From Pomphorhynchus laevis (Eukaryota; Acanthocephala; Palaeacanthocephala; Echinorhynchida; Pomphorhynchidae): a stretch of DNA of 64,000 bases. The DNA lies in the NCBI GenBank assembly GCA_012934845.2, contig WNNJ02003711.1, positions 1-64,000 on the forward strand, written 5' to 3'. The notes below the pieces were generated by a model. The model was given only the letters and a program-made list of their open reading frames with translations. It had not been told where the DNA came from and searched no databases. Shown piece after piece: positions 54,715 through 64,000 of this stretch. The translations under genes and the position numbers were made by a program. Position 1 is the stretch's first letter. Each line of letters opens with the position of its first letter.

Positions 54715-55620
54715 AAAAAACAAAAAAATCATTGCCCACCAAAAGAGTAAAGCTCAAAACAGGGGAATCAGAGTAAAAAAGAGAGAAATAAAAGATAGTC
54801 AACAAAATAGCTGAAACAAGTCAGGATTCAAGGCGGAATTCAGCACGAAGATAATTCTTCAATTCTGATACATGTGTGGCCTCAACAACAGTAGATGGTA
54901 ATTTATTCCAATGTTTGACAATTCGATGTCTTATGTCACCTCGGTTCCGCTTCGGTCCCAGTTTGTGTACCAGTTTAAGCTTCTGTCCTCGTAGATTTTC
55001 ATTAGCAGAAAGTGTAAATAGAGGGTTTAAAACGTGCTTAGAAGAGTGCAGTGTCCTCCACACCAACATCAAATCTGCTTTAATTAAGGACGTCTCAACA
55101 TCGCATATGCCTAGAACGTCTAGTCTCTGAGGGTAGGGAATATCTCGAATAGAAGAAACCATATGGCTAGCTTTACGGAGAATGCCCTCAAGTAAACGCA
55201 AATCACCTTAGATTGTGGAAAGATGCTAATGAAGCATATAGCACATGAGAAAGGACAATCAAAGGGAACAGCACCCTAAATGAGTCAACATCTATTGAAC
55301 CTAGCATTCTTCGTAGTAGCCCTAGGATGCGTTGACATTTGCTTACAATATATCTTACATTAAGACCCGATGACAGATTATTAGATAATATAATACCGAG
55401 ATCCTTGACTTGATCAACATTCTTAATGGTAGCACCGCCTAAAGTGTACGAGCCAGAGTACATCAACTGACCTAAATGCATGTGATAGGTCTTTTCTATG
55501 TTAATAGTAAGATCATGTGAGTTGCACCACGATTGTATAAAATATATATCCTTCTGAAGCCGGTTATGATCTGAAGGATCGCGAATATCATTCCAAGTTT
55601 TGATATCATTTGCGTACATC
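54715..55620 (-). mobile_element. CR1-like LINE (family D), 3' part
   Basis: The minus-strand RT starts at MYANDIKTWNDIRDP (55619), where the catalytic YADD reads YAND. Then HDLTINIEKTYHMHLG, VKDLGIILSNNLSS, and after a frame change RLLEGILRKASHM...GDIRHRIVKHWNKLPSTVVEA (55201-54821). The tail begins at about 54730. It is 5'-truncated and sits just upstream of COX6B in the opposite orientation. Confidence 0.8.
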
Positions 55621-55777
55621 GAAAATGAGCAATTGACATGAATAACAATATTATGATATGAATAGCAATATTATAAGTAATAATAAACTGTTTTTATACA
55701 ATTTTTGGGACAATGAGCATCTTTGATATTATAAGTAATATTATTATGTTAATTTAATTTTTATATATACCTTATCT

Positions 55778-55832
55778 GTAAGGTGATACTTTTACATAAA
55801 TGTTTTTCAACAGTTGTTAAATCATACTTTAG
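55778..55832 (+). promoter_or_regulatory. Short intron or splice-acceptor leader before COX6B
   Basis: GTAAGG at about 55770 is followed by a pyrimidine tract and TTTTTCAACAG near 55815, then a second AG (CTTTAG) immediately before the ATG. Either a very short intron lies in the 5' UTR or this is the acceptor of a spliced leader. The first PSMD8 exon shows the same AG-ATG arrangement. Confidence 0.4.
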
Positions 55833-56321
55833 ATGACAACTGCTTCTGAAGTAAAGGCTATTTTCGATGAATTTGTTTCTAAATATGGAAAACAGGATAC
55901 TTATGAAAAAGATGTATGTGAGAGCTTGAAAGGAAGATTAGAAAGTGTTGCTTCAAAGGATCATGGATTGAAACGGTATCAACTTCAGGACATAGGCAAA
56001 AGTAATTACCTTACTTTGGAAAAGTGGAGTAAGCATTTCCCTGCTGCTTTAGTTAATTGTGCCGGAGAATACTGGAAGTCTATAGCATTTTGGGCACCAC
56101 GTAAAGACCCAAGATTTCCTAACATGAATCAGACTAAGAATTGTGAGATAAATTATCTAGATTACCATCGTTGCAAAGATCAACTTGGTGAAGATGCAGC
56201 TGAATGTGACTATTTCAAACATGTTTATACGCATACTTGTCCAACTAGTTGGGTTGAAAGCTTTGATGAACAATTTGAGAACGGAGTGCTTCGAGGATTT
56301 CATAAGGATGAATATATATAA
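55833..56321 (+). CDS. COX6B: Cytochrome c oxidase subunit 6B-like, N-terminally extended
   Basis: 162 residues in one exon. Residues ~88-155 are COX6B: APRKDPRFPNMNQTKNC, NYLDYHRC, CDYFKHVYTHTC and PTSWVESFDEQFENG. The four Cys form the CX9C and CX10C pairs that make the disulfide hairpin of this mitochondrial intermembrane-space subunit of complex IV. Human COX6B1 has 86 residues. This protein has about 85 extra at the N-terminus (MTTASEVKAIFDEFVSKYG ... FPAALVNCAGEYWKSIAFW), which is mostly helical-looking, charged, without a clear signal peptide and unknown to me. The frame is intact. Intronless, so a retrocopy is possible, but conserved residues argue for function. Confidence 0.85.
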   Translation: MTTASEVKAIFDEFVSKYGKQDTYEKDVCESLKGRLESVASKDHGLKRYQLQDIGKSNYLTLEKWSKHFPAALVNCAGEYWKSIAFWAPRKDPRFPNMNQTKNCEINYLDYHRCKDQLGEDAAECDYFKHVYTHTCPTSWVESFDEQFENGVLRGFHKDEYI

Positions 56322-56640
56322 TTATGTAATGGAATGGATTAGCGCTGCTTGCTATATTAAATCGCTTTTAAAACACATTATCTATATTTTATAATGACTA
56401 CCGAGGTTAAAATAATCGTACTCATTTTAAGATCTTGTTGATATGCTTGATGCTTGATATGATTATCACATGTAGAGTTAATGGAATACATTTTAGGATA
56501 AATTCTGTTTAGATTAAAATATTTTAAAAATTAACGATTGTTATTATTTAAATATAATAAAAATTATTTTTAAATATTGTATTAAACACAAATTAGACAT
56601 TTCCATAGCAAACGGATCATTCTTATTTATTATTATTGAG
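56322..56640 (+). other. COX6B 3' UTR and downstream DNA
   Basis: AT-rich. An AATAAA-like hexamer (ATAATAAAAA) lies near 56555. Nothing else is recognised before the CR1-like tail. Confidence 0.5.
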
Positions 56641-58200
56641 TACAAGACAAAGCCGCAAATGACTGTTCAGTTTGTTCACTGTTGATATAAAAAATAAAAA
56701 AGTGTAGAATGCAATTAGCCGAATGGGTGGTTGAGAGTTCGAGCTGTTATGAATTTCCTCACTTGAAGTTTAAAATGTGAATAGCTAGAGACACATCAAT
56801 TTCCTCAGGTAGTGCATTCTATATATTGATTACACAATGGGAGTGTCTCATTATTCGAGGATTTTTACCATGGGGAAATTTATAAAGAGGGTTAGGTGAT
56901 GTCCACGACAATTTTTAGTTCTAAACTTTATAACATCTGTGGAATATCCTTCAAATGATTTGACAACTACCCAGATTGCTAAGAGATCAATGTCCAGTAA
57001 TTTTTGTCTTATTGATCTTAAACCTTACAAGGAAAAAATGTCCTTATACGAATACAAATGATCAAAACAAATTCGAAATCTGCGATGAAGCACTGATTCA
57101 AGATTGGTAATTTCTTCTGTGGTACATGGAAAAGCAGCTTGGATTCAATACTCATGATGTGGAAGAACAATAAAGGAGTTTGAAGACATCAGGGTTCATT
57201 CTCGCCTAGCAATTTTTGATGAATACAAGGCTCGAACTGCCTTTCTGCGAGCAAAGTCAGTATTCAAACGTGTTTTTAGTGTCCTGTGTATTATAACATC
57301 CAAATCTTTTGTTCCGACACAATAGTATTTATATGTCCTCCAGTGTGATAATTATGATCGATTACAACGCTACCTAACCTCATACATACACATTTACTTA
57401 TATTTGACTTCATATGCGTTGCTTTAATCCATTAATAAATACGGTCAAGGTCGTTCTGCAACAGTTTAGCATCTAGTTTACTATCTCTAGTGCCCCATAG
57501 TTTTATATAATCAGCAAAGGCTAAGCATGGGAATTGGATACGTAATAAAAAGTCATTTAGAATTGTGATAAAAGGAAGATGACCCAATACAGTACCCTGA
57601 GGGACTCCACAATTTACATATCTTGTAGTGGAAATGTGTTCCCAACTCTAATTCTGTAGAAACGTCAGCTGATGAATACCTGAACCTAATTGCAGATGTG
57701 CAAGGAACACCATAGTGAGATAACAAATTAATAAAACATGAGTGCGGAACTCGATAGAATACCTGTGAAAAATCTAAGAAGATAACGCCGACATATTTAC
57801 ATGAGCTAGTCGCCTCAGTCCACAATTCACGGGTTGACAACAGGTTAGTGAAACACGATCGCTTGGAACGAAAACCGTGCTGTGAATTTATAATAATCCT
57901 GTGTTTATCTAAATTATTCAACATTCTACGGGTAGTTAATCTCCACATTACTTTACATATGGAACTTGTGAGGTTTATAGGTCTATAGTCTGAGCAAGAT
58001 GACGGTATCGATTTCTTGGGAATTGGGGCAATAATTGCGGACTTTCACGAATTTGGAACCGAAGAGTTGGAAATACTGTATTGGAAGAACTTAGCAAGAA
58101 ACGGGGCAAGATATGAAGACAGAGCTTTTAGAAGGAACGGAGAAATGTCATCCGGACCTGTTGAGCTATGCGTGTCAAAATTTCTTAAGCACGACTAAAC
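56640..58200 (-). mobile_element. CR1-like LINE (family E), 5'-truncated
   Basis: The minus-strand RT starts in the fingers (PIPKKS, SDYRPINLTSSICKVMWR near 58040-57930), then NSQHGFRSKRSCFTNLLSTREL, VIFLDFSQVFYRVPHSC (57948-57700), a GVPQGTVLGHL-like block and LAFADYIKLWG, where FADD reads FADY. The C-terminal domain and tail continue to 56640. Many breaks. It is convergent with COX6B, directly downstream of the gene. Confidence 0.75.
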
Positions 58201-58549
58201 TTCACTAGAATATATTTTAGAAGTTGTTGACCGTTGTGCAATAATTTCAAATCTACAAATAATGGCAGCTTATAAAGCAACTCATGTAGTTTTTTAAAGT
58301 AGATATTATTGCAAATACTTCAAATTCTGTAAAACAAATATCAGTTACAATCTCTTGTGTTTTTATTATACGTAAACAGATAATGATATGAGCAGAAGCT
58401 TATATCATAGCATCAAAAGGATAGAGAAAAGATATTATAAATTTTACACCATCGCTTTAAAAACAATTTTGTCTCCAACGCTTTTAATATTATAAACTGC
58501 GTCATTGTCATTAACAATATTAAATATACCTGTCTGGTCTTAACAGTCA

Positions 58550-59020
58550 CCCAGAGGAACATTTACAAAGCTCCAATTAATCTCTATCTAGATGGTGTCA
58601 CAATTGTATCCGACAAAGGCTGCTTGCTTTTGCAACGTATTTTGATACCTGTCAATACAATGTCATCTCTCCTGTTCATTGACTTTATTATGCGAAATAT
58701 CCCGTATAAAGATGACTCGCCGATTACACAAACTTTGTCGCCAGCTTTGAACATATACAAAAATCTGGGACATTCTATTGAGCAAGGGTTCTCTTTTCAA
58801 ATTCTCTCTTAAGGTTTCTAAAATTCTGCTACCTGCTCTTCATTTGTATGATACTCCTCCGTTGATGGATCAAGTATATAATTACACTGCGCTGGAATAT
58901 AACATTTGGAGTGCCTATCGGCACATTTACCTATTTCATCGAAAACTAACAAAAGTGGGCATAATAAAACCACATGTTGCGTTGATCATCTTGCTTAACT
59001 CACTGCAATTTAAGTAAGTG
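58550..59020 (+). pseudogene. Possible RLE-family fragment and unassigned ORFs
   Basis: NIYKAPINLYLDGVTIVSDKGC at about 58555-58625 (shown in part: YKAPINLYLDG) resembles the NLYREPTRMIVDKEVIWSRKG block of the family G RT. The following open stretches to 59017 have no motif that I recognise. Confidence 0.35.
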
Positions 59021-59034
59021 CCAATTTAAGCTTG

Positions 59035-60440
59035 TGCAACGCCGCGCGTCTCCAGGTTGCAGATCGGGGAAAACGCTGTTAGGCAGGTTAGCTTTGATAT
59101 AAGCAAGCTTCGACTTGACAAATAAGCAATCGCCGACAGCAAGCAGTAGCGTTATCGTGATGGCGACCTAGAGCGTGGCGTCAATACGTCTATAAAATCC
59201 ATCCATCCAATAGAACTTAACGCTATGATATGGCAAGTCGATCTCGCCATTAAATAAGGATATGTCACTTGTTGCCGGACAAGTTATACTGTTGGCTTAG
59301 TACCGGTTAGGAATACCGCTTATAACTGTGGTTGACGATAAGCTCTGCGACAAGTCAGTCACAAAACAAATGGACGCATCTTTAAATAAATAATAATGCC
59401 TTCCAATTCTCCCACTATGATTGGGCGTACACTGCAATCAACGTGACAGGGAGAGAACCAGCTAGGCCGAAAAAAGTACGAGGGTTCCTGATGCATGGCA
59501 TCGTCGGGACACAAGCAAGCCAGTCTAAAGAAATATAGTCGGCACGCGAAAAGATTCGTGTTGCATCTCTGAACGTGGGTACGCTCACTGGTAACGCTGA
59601 GGATATTGCCTCTATGCTGAGACGCAGATAAATAGACATTTGCGAACTGCAAGAAACACGATTGAACGGAGCTAAAGCGTACAACATGGAACAGGAGCGT
59701 GGTAAAAGTAGCTACTAACTCTCCTACTACGGTACTGTGGGAACGAGTAGTGGAGTAACAATCGCAATTTATGAGGGACTCCTTGATTCATTTATTGAGG
59801 TTAGCCGCTACGACGATCGACTCATGAAAATAACCATTGTGACGTCGGACCGCATAGCTCACTTTTTCTCTGCATATACACCACAGACTGGACGTAGTGA
59901 AACATTAAAAGACATTTTGGGAAACACTATATTGTCACATACGGAAAATCTATTCTGCCGACTGTATCATAATTGCTGGATACTTCAACGGGCATGTCGG
60001 TTAGACTGTTGATGGATCTTCATGCCATGATGACAAAGGCTATGGATGACGAAATAAGGTTGGAAAGCGAATAATTGAGTTTGCTGAGTCGCATGATCTC
60101 GTTCTTACCAATACGTGGTTCATCAAGCGACCCACGCAGCTACCAACCTATTATAGCGCGAACACTAAAACTCAAATCAATTATATTCTCGTGCGCCGTA
60201 AGCACTTGCCCACTGTAACTAATGCTAAGGTCATACCATATGAGACGCTCGCAACGCAACATTGCCCGATAATTGCAGTCATGAAAATCAAGCCACCTCA
60301 GCAAACTCTGATGGATAAGGGCACGGGATAATCTAGAACAAAATGGTGGCGTTTCGGCGATATGGAAGCAAAGGTGATCTGGAAGATACGAATTCCCGAA
60401 GTAACAAAAGTTGAAGAAACGTGGAGCACAACTGGACATA
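59035..60440 (+). mobile_element. RTE-type LINE, 5' part
   Basis: A sharp rise in GC at about 59035 marks the start. After a ~500-base leader, frames read RIASLNVGTLTGNAEDIASML, DICELQETRL, LSYYGTVGTSSGVTIAI, DDRLMKITIVTSDR, SAYTPQTG and HDLVLTNTWF...NYILVRRKHLPTVTNAKVIP (parts shown). This is the RTE endonuclease, often annotated craniofacial-development-protein-2-like. It is cut at about 60440 by the tail of an L2-like LINE, before the RT. Several stops. Confidence 0.8.
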
Positions 60441-60527
60441 TAATACAATAATTTATTTAACGTGGCAAATGCGTGCAAAATGCACGCTTACATGACCACT
60501 AACAAACAAAAAAAAGAACATCAAAAG

Positions 60528-63433
60528 TCACAGATAATTGTTGAAATGGAATTGGACTTGGCGTTTGAAGCACGGCATATATGTTGATTGGCGGATATGA
60601 ATAGGCAGTTGCTTCCATAAGAGAGGAGCAGCCACAACGAAGGAGCGGAAGCCAAAAGAGGTAGAGTAGTTTGGGACATGTAAAAGAAGGCAATTACGGG
60701 AACGCAGAGCACAATACACAGTACGAGAATTGTCGAGAAAAGGAAGGTTTAGAAATGAAGGGGTATGAGAAGTTATAAGTCGAAAAGCAATGATAAGAAG
60801 ACGAATTTGAACACGACAATAAATTGTAGGCAAGTCGAGAGAAGCAAGATGGTAGGATGTATTATCAAAACGACGAAGACGGAGGAGAACTCGGACGGCT
60901 GCGGTGATGATCCGTTGTAGGGGAAGAAGAGTGAATTTAGGTGAGTTGGAAAATAGACTAAGACAATAATCGAGTCTAGAAAAAAGGAGAAAAGATATTA
61001 GAGTCATACAAGAAGGGAAATTGATCAATCTACGAAATTGACGGAGGTTGCGGAGTATCAAGGTAGATGAGCGTACTTTATCACCATCGAAAGGTTTAAG
61101 TGAAAGTCGGTTGCCGAAATGAAAGCCTAGGATAACGAGATTATCAACGATAGAAAGAATTGTAGAATTTAATGATACGGAAGGAGGTTCTACGCCGAAG
61201 CTTCGAGGTAGGATCCACATAATTTTAGATTTATCAAGATTCAGAGAAAGGCGAAGGGAATAAAGATGATTGGAAATTGAGACAAGACAGCTGGAAACAG
61301 AAACACTAAGATCATGAATACGATAAGCAGGTGCGTGAGCATAGATGAGAATGTCATCAGCATATTGCATAACATGGAAGTTAAATTTATGAGAAATCGA
61401 AGACAAATCACCGAGAAGAAGAGAGAAAAGCATAGGGCCTAATACGGAGCCTTGTGGAACACCGGTCGGGATGGATGAAGGATGGGAGAGAGAAGAGTTA
61501 GAATAGACGCGAAATATACGGTTTGATAGATATGAAGATAACCATGATACAGTGGGTAAAGAGAAGCCTTAATCATGACGAAGGCGATGTAGAAGAATCG
61601 AGTGATCGACGATGTCAAAAGCAGACGATAGATCAAGAGAAACTATGACACTACATAATTTATGATCGCGCGAGATGAGTAAGTCATTATAAACTTTAAG
61701 ACAGGCAATTTCAGTAGAGTGATTAGAGCGAAAAGCGGCTTGGAAGGGAGGAAACAAGTTAGAGGAAAAGAGATATGTATTAACTTGCTTGAGAACGAGA
61801 CGCTAAAGGAGTTTGGAGAGGGTTTGGAGAAGTGAGATTGGACGATATGAAGATGGTAGTGAGGAGTCGAGAGTTTGCTTTTTGATGAGAGGACGAACAG
61901 TGGCGCATTTCCAGATGGAAGGAAATGTACGGCTACGGATGGACGAGTTGAACAATGTGGTTAGGAAGGGTAAGATAGAGGAGCAGATATTTTTAAGCAA
62001 GTGAGTGGGAATTGGGTCAGAAGGAGAGGTTTTATTAGGTAATGACAGCAGAACCGAAGAAACTTCATCAGACGAAACGGGAAGAAGGTGGAATAGTTCT
62101 GGGAGGGAAGTATTAAAAGAGAAGAGTGGGTACAAGAGGGCTACGGGTAGTAGGGAAAGTAAATTAGATAGCTTAGTTTGTAGATAAGAAGAAAATTCAT
62201 CAGGATTTATATTACAAGAAGTAGATGATCGTGAAAGAATTGAGTTTAAGATTTTCCAATGAGATTTAGAGTTGGAAGATGACTCGAGTTGATTTCGCCA
62301 AAAGATAGTACGTTTAGTACGTATAAGAATAAGATGTGAACGGCGTAGAGAAAAGTAGGAATCACGGAGATTTGGAGTGAGTGAGTTGGGAGAACGTTTA
62401 AGAAAGCGTTTATACATACGAAAAGAGTAACAGAGTCGACGCTTAGAAAGACTACAGTCAGAATCGAACCAGGGAGCATGGCGCAAGCGCTGGGAACGTC
62501 GAAGTCGACTAGGCAGAAGTTATTGAGGATCGACGTAAGTTCAGAATCAAACAGAATGCAGAGATCATCAGGAGAGTGATAGTTAAGAGGAAGTGAAAAG
62601 AGTGAAGAATTGAGTAAGGCTGTGCAGAGAATAGGGATATCGAGCAGCTTCCAGGGTCGACTTGGTGTAGATAATGGCAAAGGCGGAGAAGGAGGATGGG
62701 GACGAGTAAGAGTAAGATTGACAAGGATATGATCGGACAAACCGGGATCAGTAATTGACAAGGAGGTATAGTCATTGAAGCATTTAGGAACAGCAATGTT
62801 GTCGAGAGCACCGCCGAGAATATGAATTGGGCTTGTTGAAAGTAATTTATAGTTAAAATCAGAAAAAAGATTAGTTAAAGTGATAGAGTCAGAGTCAGGC
62901 GGGCGATCAAGACGAATGTTAAAGTCACCGAGAACAAAAGAAGGAGTATAAGACAATGAACAGTGAGACATTAGATCTGCAAGGTCGTTAAAGAAGATAC
63001 GTGATTGGGCAACGCAACCTGGACGGTATACAATCACAAGTTCCAGAGGGAAAGGAGTTGATAATCTGAATATGAGTGATTCGAACGAAGTGTAACGGAT
63101 GCTAACGTTGATTTTACGTAAAGACATTGGGTGACGAGCAATGGCAACAATACCGCCATGGTTAGAAGCAGTAGTTGTATGATATGCAATTTGACGAGCT
63201 GATTCAACTAGAGAACAACCAGAGCGACATAGACGACGAATAGCAAGATCGTCGGAGTCAGAGTGCCTGGATTCGGTAATGCAGAGAATATCGATAGATA
63301 ATTGATCGAAGATATCGAGAAGCATATCAGCTTTATGAAGAATGGAGCGAGTGTTGAATAGACTAAGACGAAAAGTATGCTTAGGAGCGAGATTGACTAG
63401 CGAAGAAGACAAGGGGGATAGATGGGACGCCAT
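60528..63433 (-). pseudogene. L2-like ORF2: endonuclease plus reverse transcriptase
   Basis: 63433-62246 is a 395-codon open endonuclease frame (SLFNTRSILHKADML, LCITESRHSDSD, NHGGIVAIAR, LVIVYRPG, VLGDFNIRLDR, PGLSDHILVNL). The RT continues in 62486-61803 (HAPWFDSDCSLSKRRL, DPIPTHLLKNI, ATVRPLIKK), 61757-61569 (FQAAFRSNHSTEIA, VSLDLSSAFDIVDH) and 61433-60528 (MQYADDILIYAHAP, LNLDKSKIMWI). There are about four breaks, at around 62480, 61800, 61570 and 61440. Active-site residues are intact. Confidence 0.9.
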
Positions 63434-64000
63434 CGAATTTTTGGCCTAGTGTGTATAACGTGAAAATTTCCGTTGATTTGACGTATAGATAAGGATGACT
63501 CTCCGTTTGTTTCACGTCGATGTTTCTCAATGCGAGCTAAATTGAGCTGGGCAATATCAGAAGGGGAGCGGTCAGGAAAGATACGGCAAGTAGATGAAGT
63601 GGTAAGAAGTTTAAAGCGTTGGGAGAGTACAGAAGAGGCATGTGAACTATGTCGGAAAACGATTTTTAAGAGTGGAGGACTGAGATGATTGGATTTAGTG
63701 GATTTGTTTAAACGAATAAAGGATACAGGATCGATATTATTGAAGAGGGATGTATTATTATCAGGAAGAATGGTTGCTATGATAGACCTGAAAGCAGATA
63801 CATCATCATCGAGGCGACATTGAGGAGAAGCAGATTCGGAAACCTTTAAATTAGATATGATAATGCATCGATCGCGCGAAGGAAAACGATTACGTAGTGG
63901 TAGACGGACAGACCTGGTAGTATTAGAGGCAGAAGAGCAGATAAACGTGGGAATGACAGGGGTGTTAAGTGAAGATTTAAAATAGTTTGGAGCATGTGTG
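63397..64000 (-). CDS. L2-like ORF1 (partial, open at the window edge)
   Basis: Open for 201 codons from the right edge to the stop at 63397-63399. Ser/Thr/Pro-rich start (NYFKSSLNTPVIPTF), RNRFPSRDRC, then the RRM-like domain IIISNLK, LDDDVSAFRSIIATILP, FIRLNKSTKS, LLKIVFRHSSHAS, CRIFPDRSPSDIAQLNL and the end TRPKIRWRPIYP. It overlaps the ORF2 start by 37 bases, as in the copy at 33822. Not disrupted within the window. Confidence 0.75.
   Translation of the reverse strand, partial: THAPNYFKSSLNTPVIPTFICSSASNTTRSVRLPLRNRFPSRDRCIIISNLKVSESASPQCRLDDDVSAFRSIIATILPDNNTSLFNNIDPVSFIRLNKSTKSNHLSPPLLKIVFRHSSHASSVLSQRFKLLTTSSTCRIFPDRSPSDIAQLNLARIEKHRRETNGESSLSIRQINGNFHVIHTRPKIRWRPIYPPCLLR

Larger units (their letters stand above)
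60445..64000 (-). mobile_element. L2-like LINE (family H), nearly complete, running off the edge
   Basis: Minus-strand element with its 3' end at about 60445 (TTAAATAAATTATTG) inside the RTE copy, ORF2 (63433-60528) and ORF1 from 63397 to beyond the window. It is the least damaged LINE here and closely matches 33186-36757, so family H was active recently. Confidence 0.92.

Noticed and set aside
62005-62187. Plus-strand ORFs opposite the L2-like LINE (also near 29754, 35249 and 61813)
   Set aside because: They are antisense shadows of the L2-like ORF2. The same peptide (ERVGRSEI...) recurs opposite each LINE copy.

Overview
This is eukaryotic (metazoan) nuclear DNA. It is AT-rich, contains two spliced or compact host genes, and is otherwise almost entirely retrotransposon wreckage. 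The host genes are (i) PSMD8/Rpn12, a 26S proteasome lid subunit, on the minus strand at 3612-12304 in seven exons coding for 270 residues, and (ii) a COX6B-like cytochrome c oxidase subunit on the plus strand at 55833-56321, with a long N-terminal extension I do not recognise. Both proteins are clearly assignable but strongly diverged. With the AT-rich host DNA, the hammerhead-bearing repeats and the cnidarian/lophotrochozoan-type LINEs, this suggests a fast-evolving invertebrate, perhaps a parasitic lineage. I cannot name the species.

Layout. 1-3400: AT-rich intergenic DNA with a composite tandem repeat and a solo Penelope-like 3' flank. 3612-12304: PSMD8. Its introns hold a 1.5-kb foldback element whose two arms each carry a hammerhead-ribozyme-like sequence, a Penelope-like (PLE) reverse-transcriptase fragment followed by two more hammerhead-like motifs, and two minus-strand PLE 3' flanks. 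12690-21240: a nearly full-length CR1-like LINE (minus), a second CR1 fragment, an I/R1-type LINE and L2/CR1 tails. 21440-25700: a PLE inside a large inverted repeat, followed by a remnant of a PLE GIY-YIG nuclease domain. 25770-31470: a PLE remnant split by a full CR1-like LINE and by an L2-like LINE. 31500-46450: mostly L2-like LINEs, pieces of a LINE family with a C-terminal restriction-like endonuclease (RLE), and a fresh 456-bp tandem trimer seeded by an L2 tail. 46460-49260: an I/R1-type LINE with a zinc-knuckle ORF1. 49740-55620: CR1 fragments around the best copy of the RLE family. 55833-56321: COX6B. 56640-64000: CR1, RTE and a nearly complete L2-like LINE that runs off the right edge.

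At least nine non-LTR or PLE lineages are stacked here, often nested, which gives a relative order of insertion. The most interesting signals are the hammerhead ribozyme cores at 3999-4073 (minus) and 5444-5511 (plus), whose pairing and core are recovered by comparing the two arms; the minimal hammerheads at 7058-7106 and 7650-7696; the multi-copy RLE family with a Cys-rich ORF1 that overlaps ORF2 by ATGA; and the extended COX6B.
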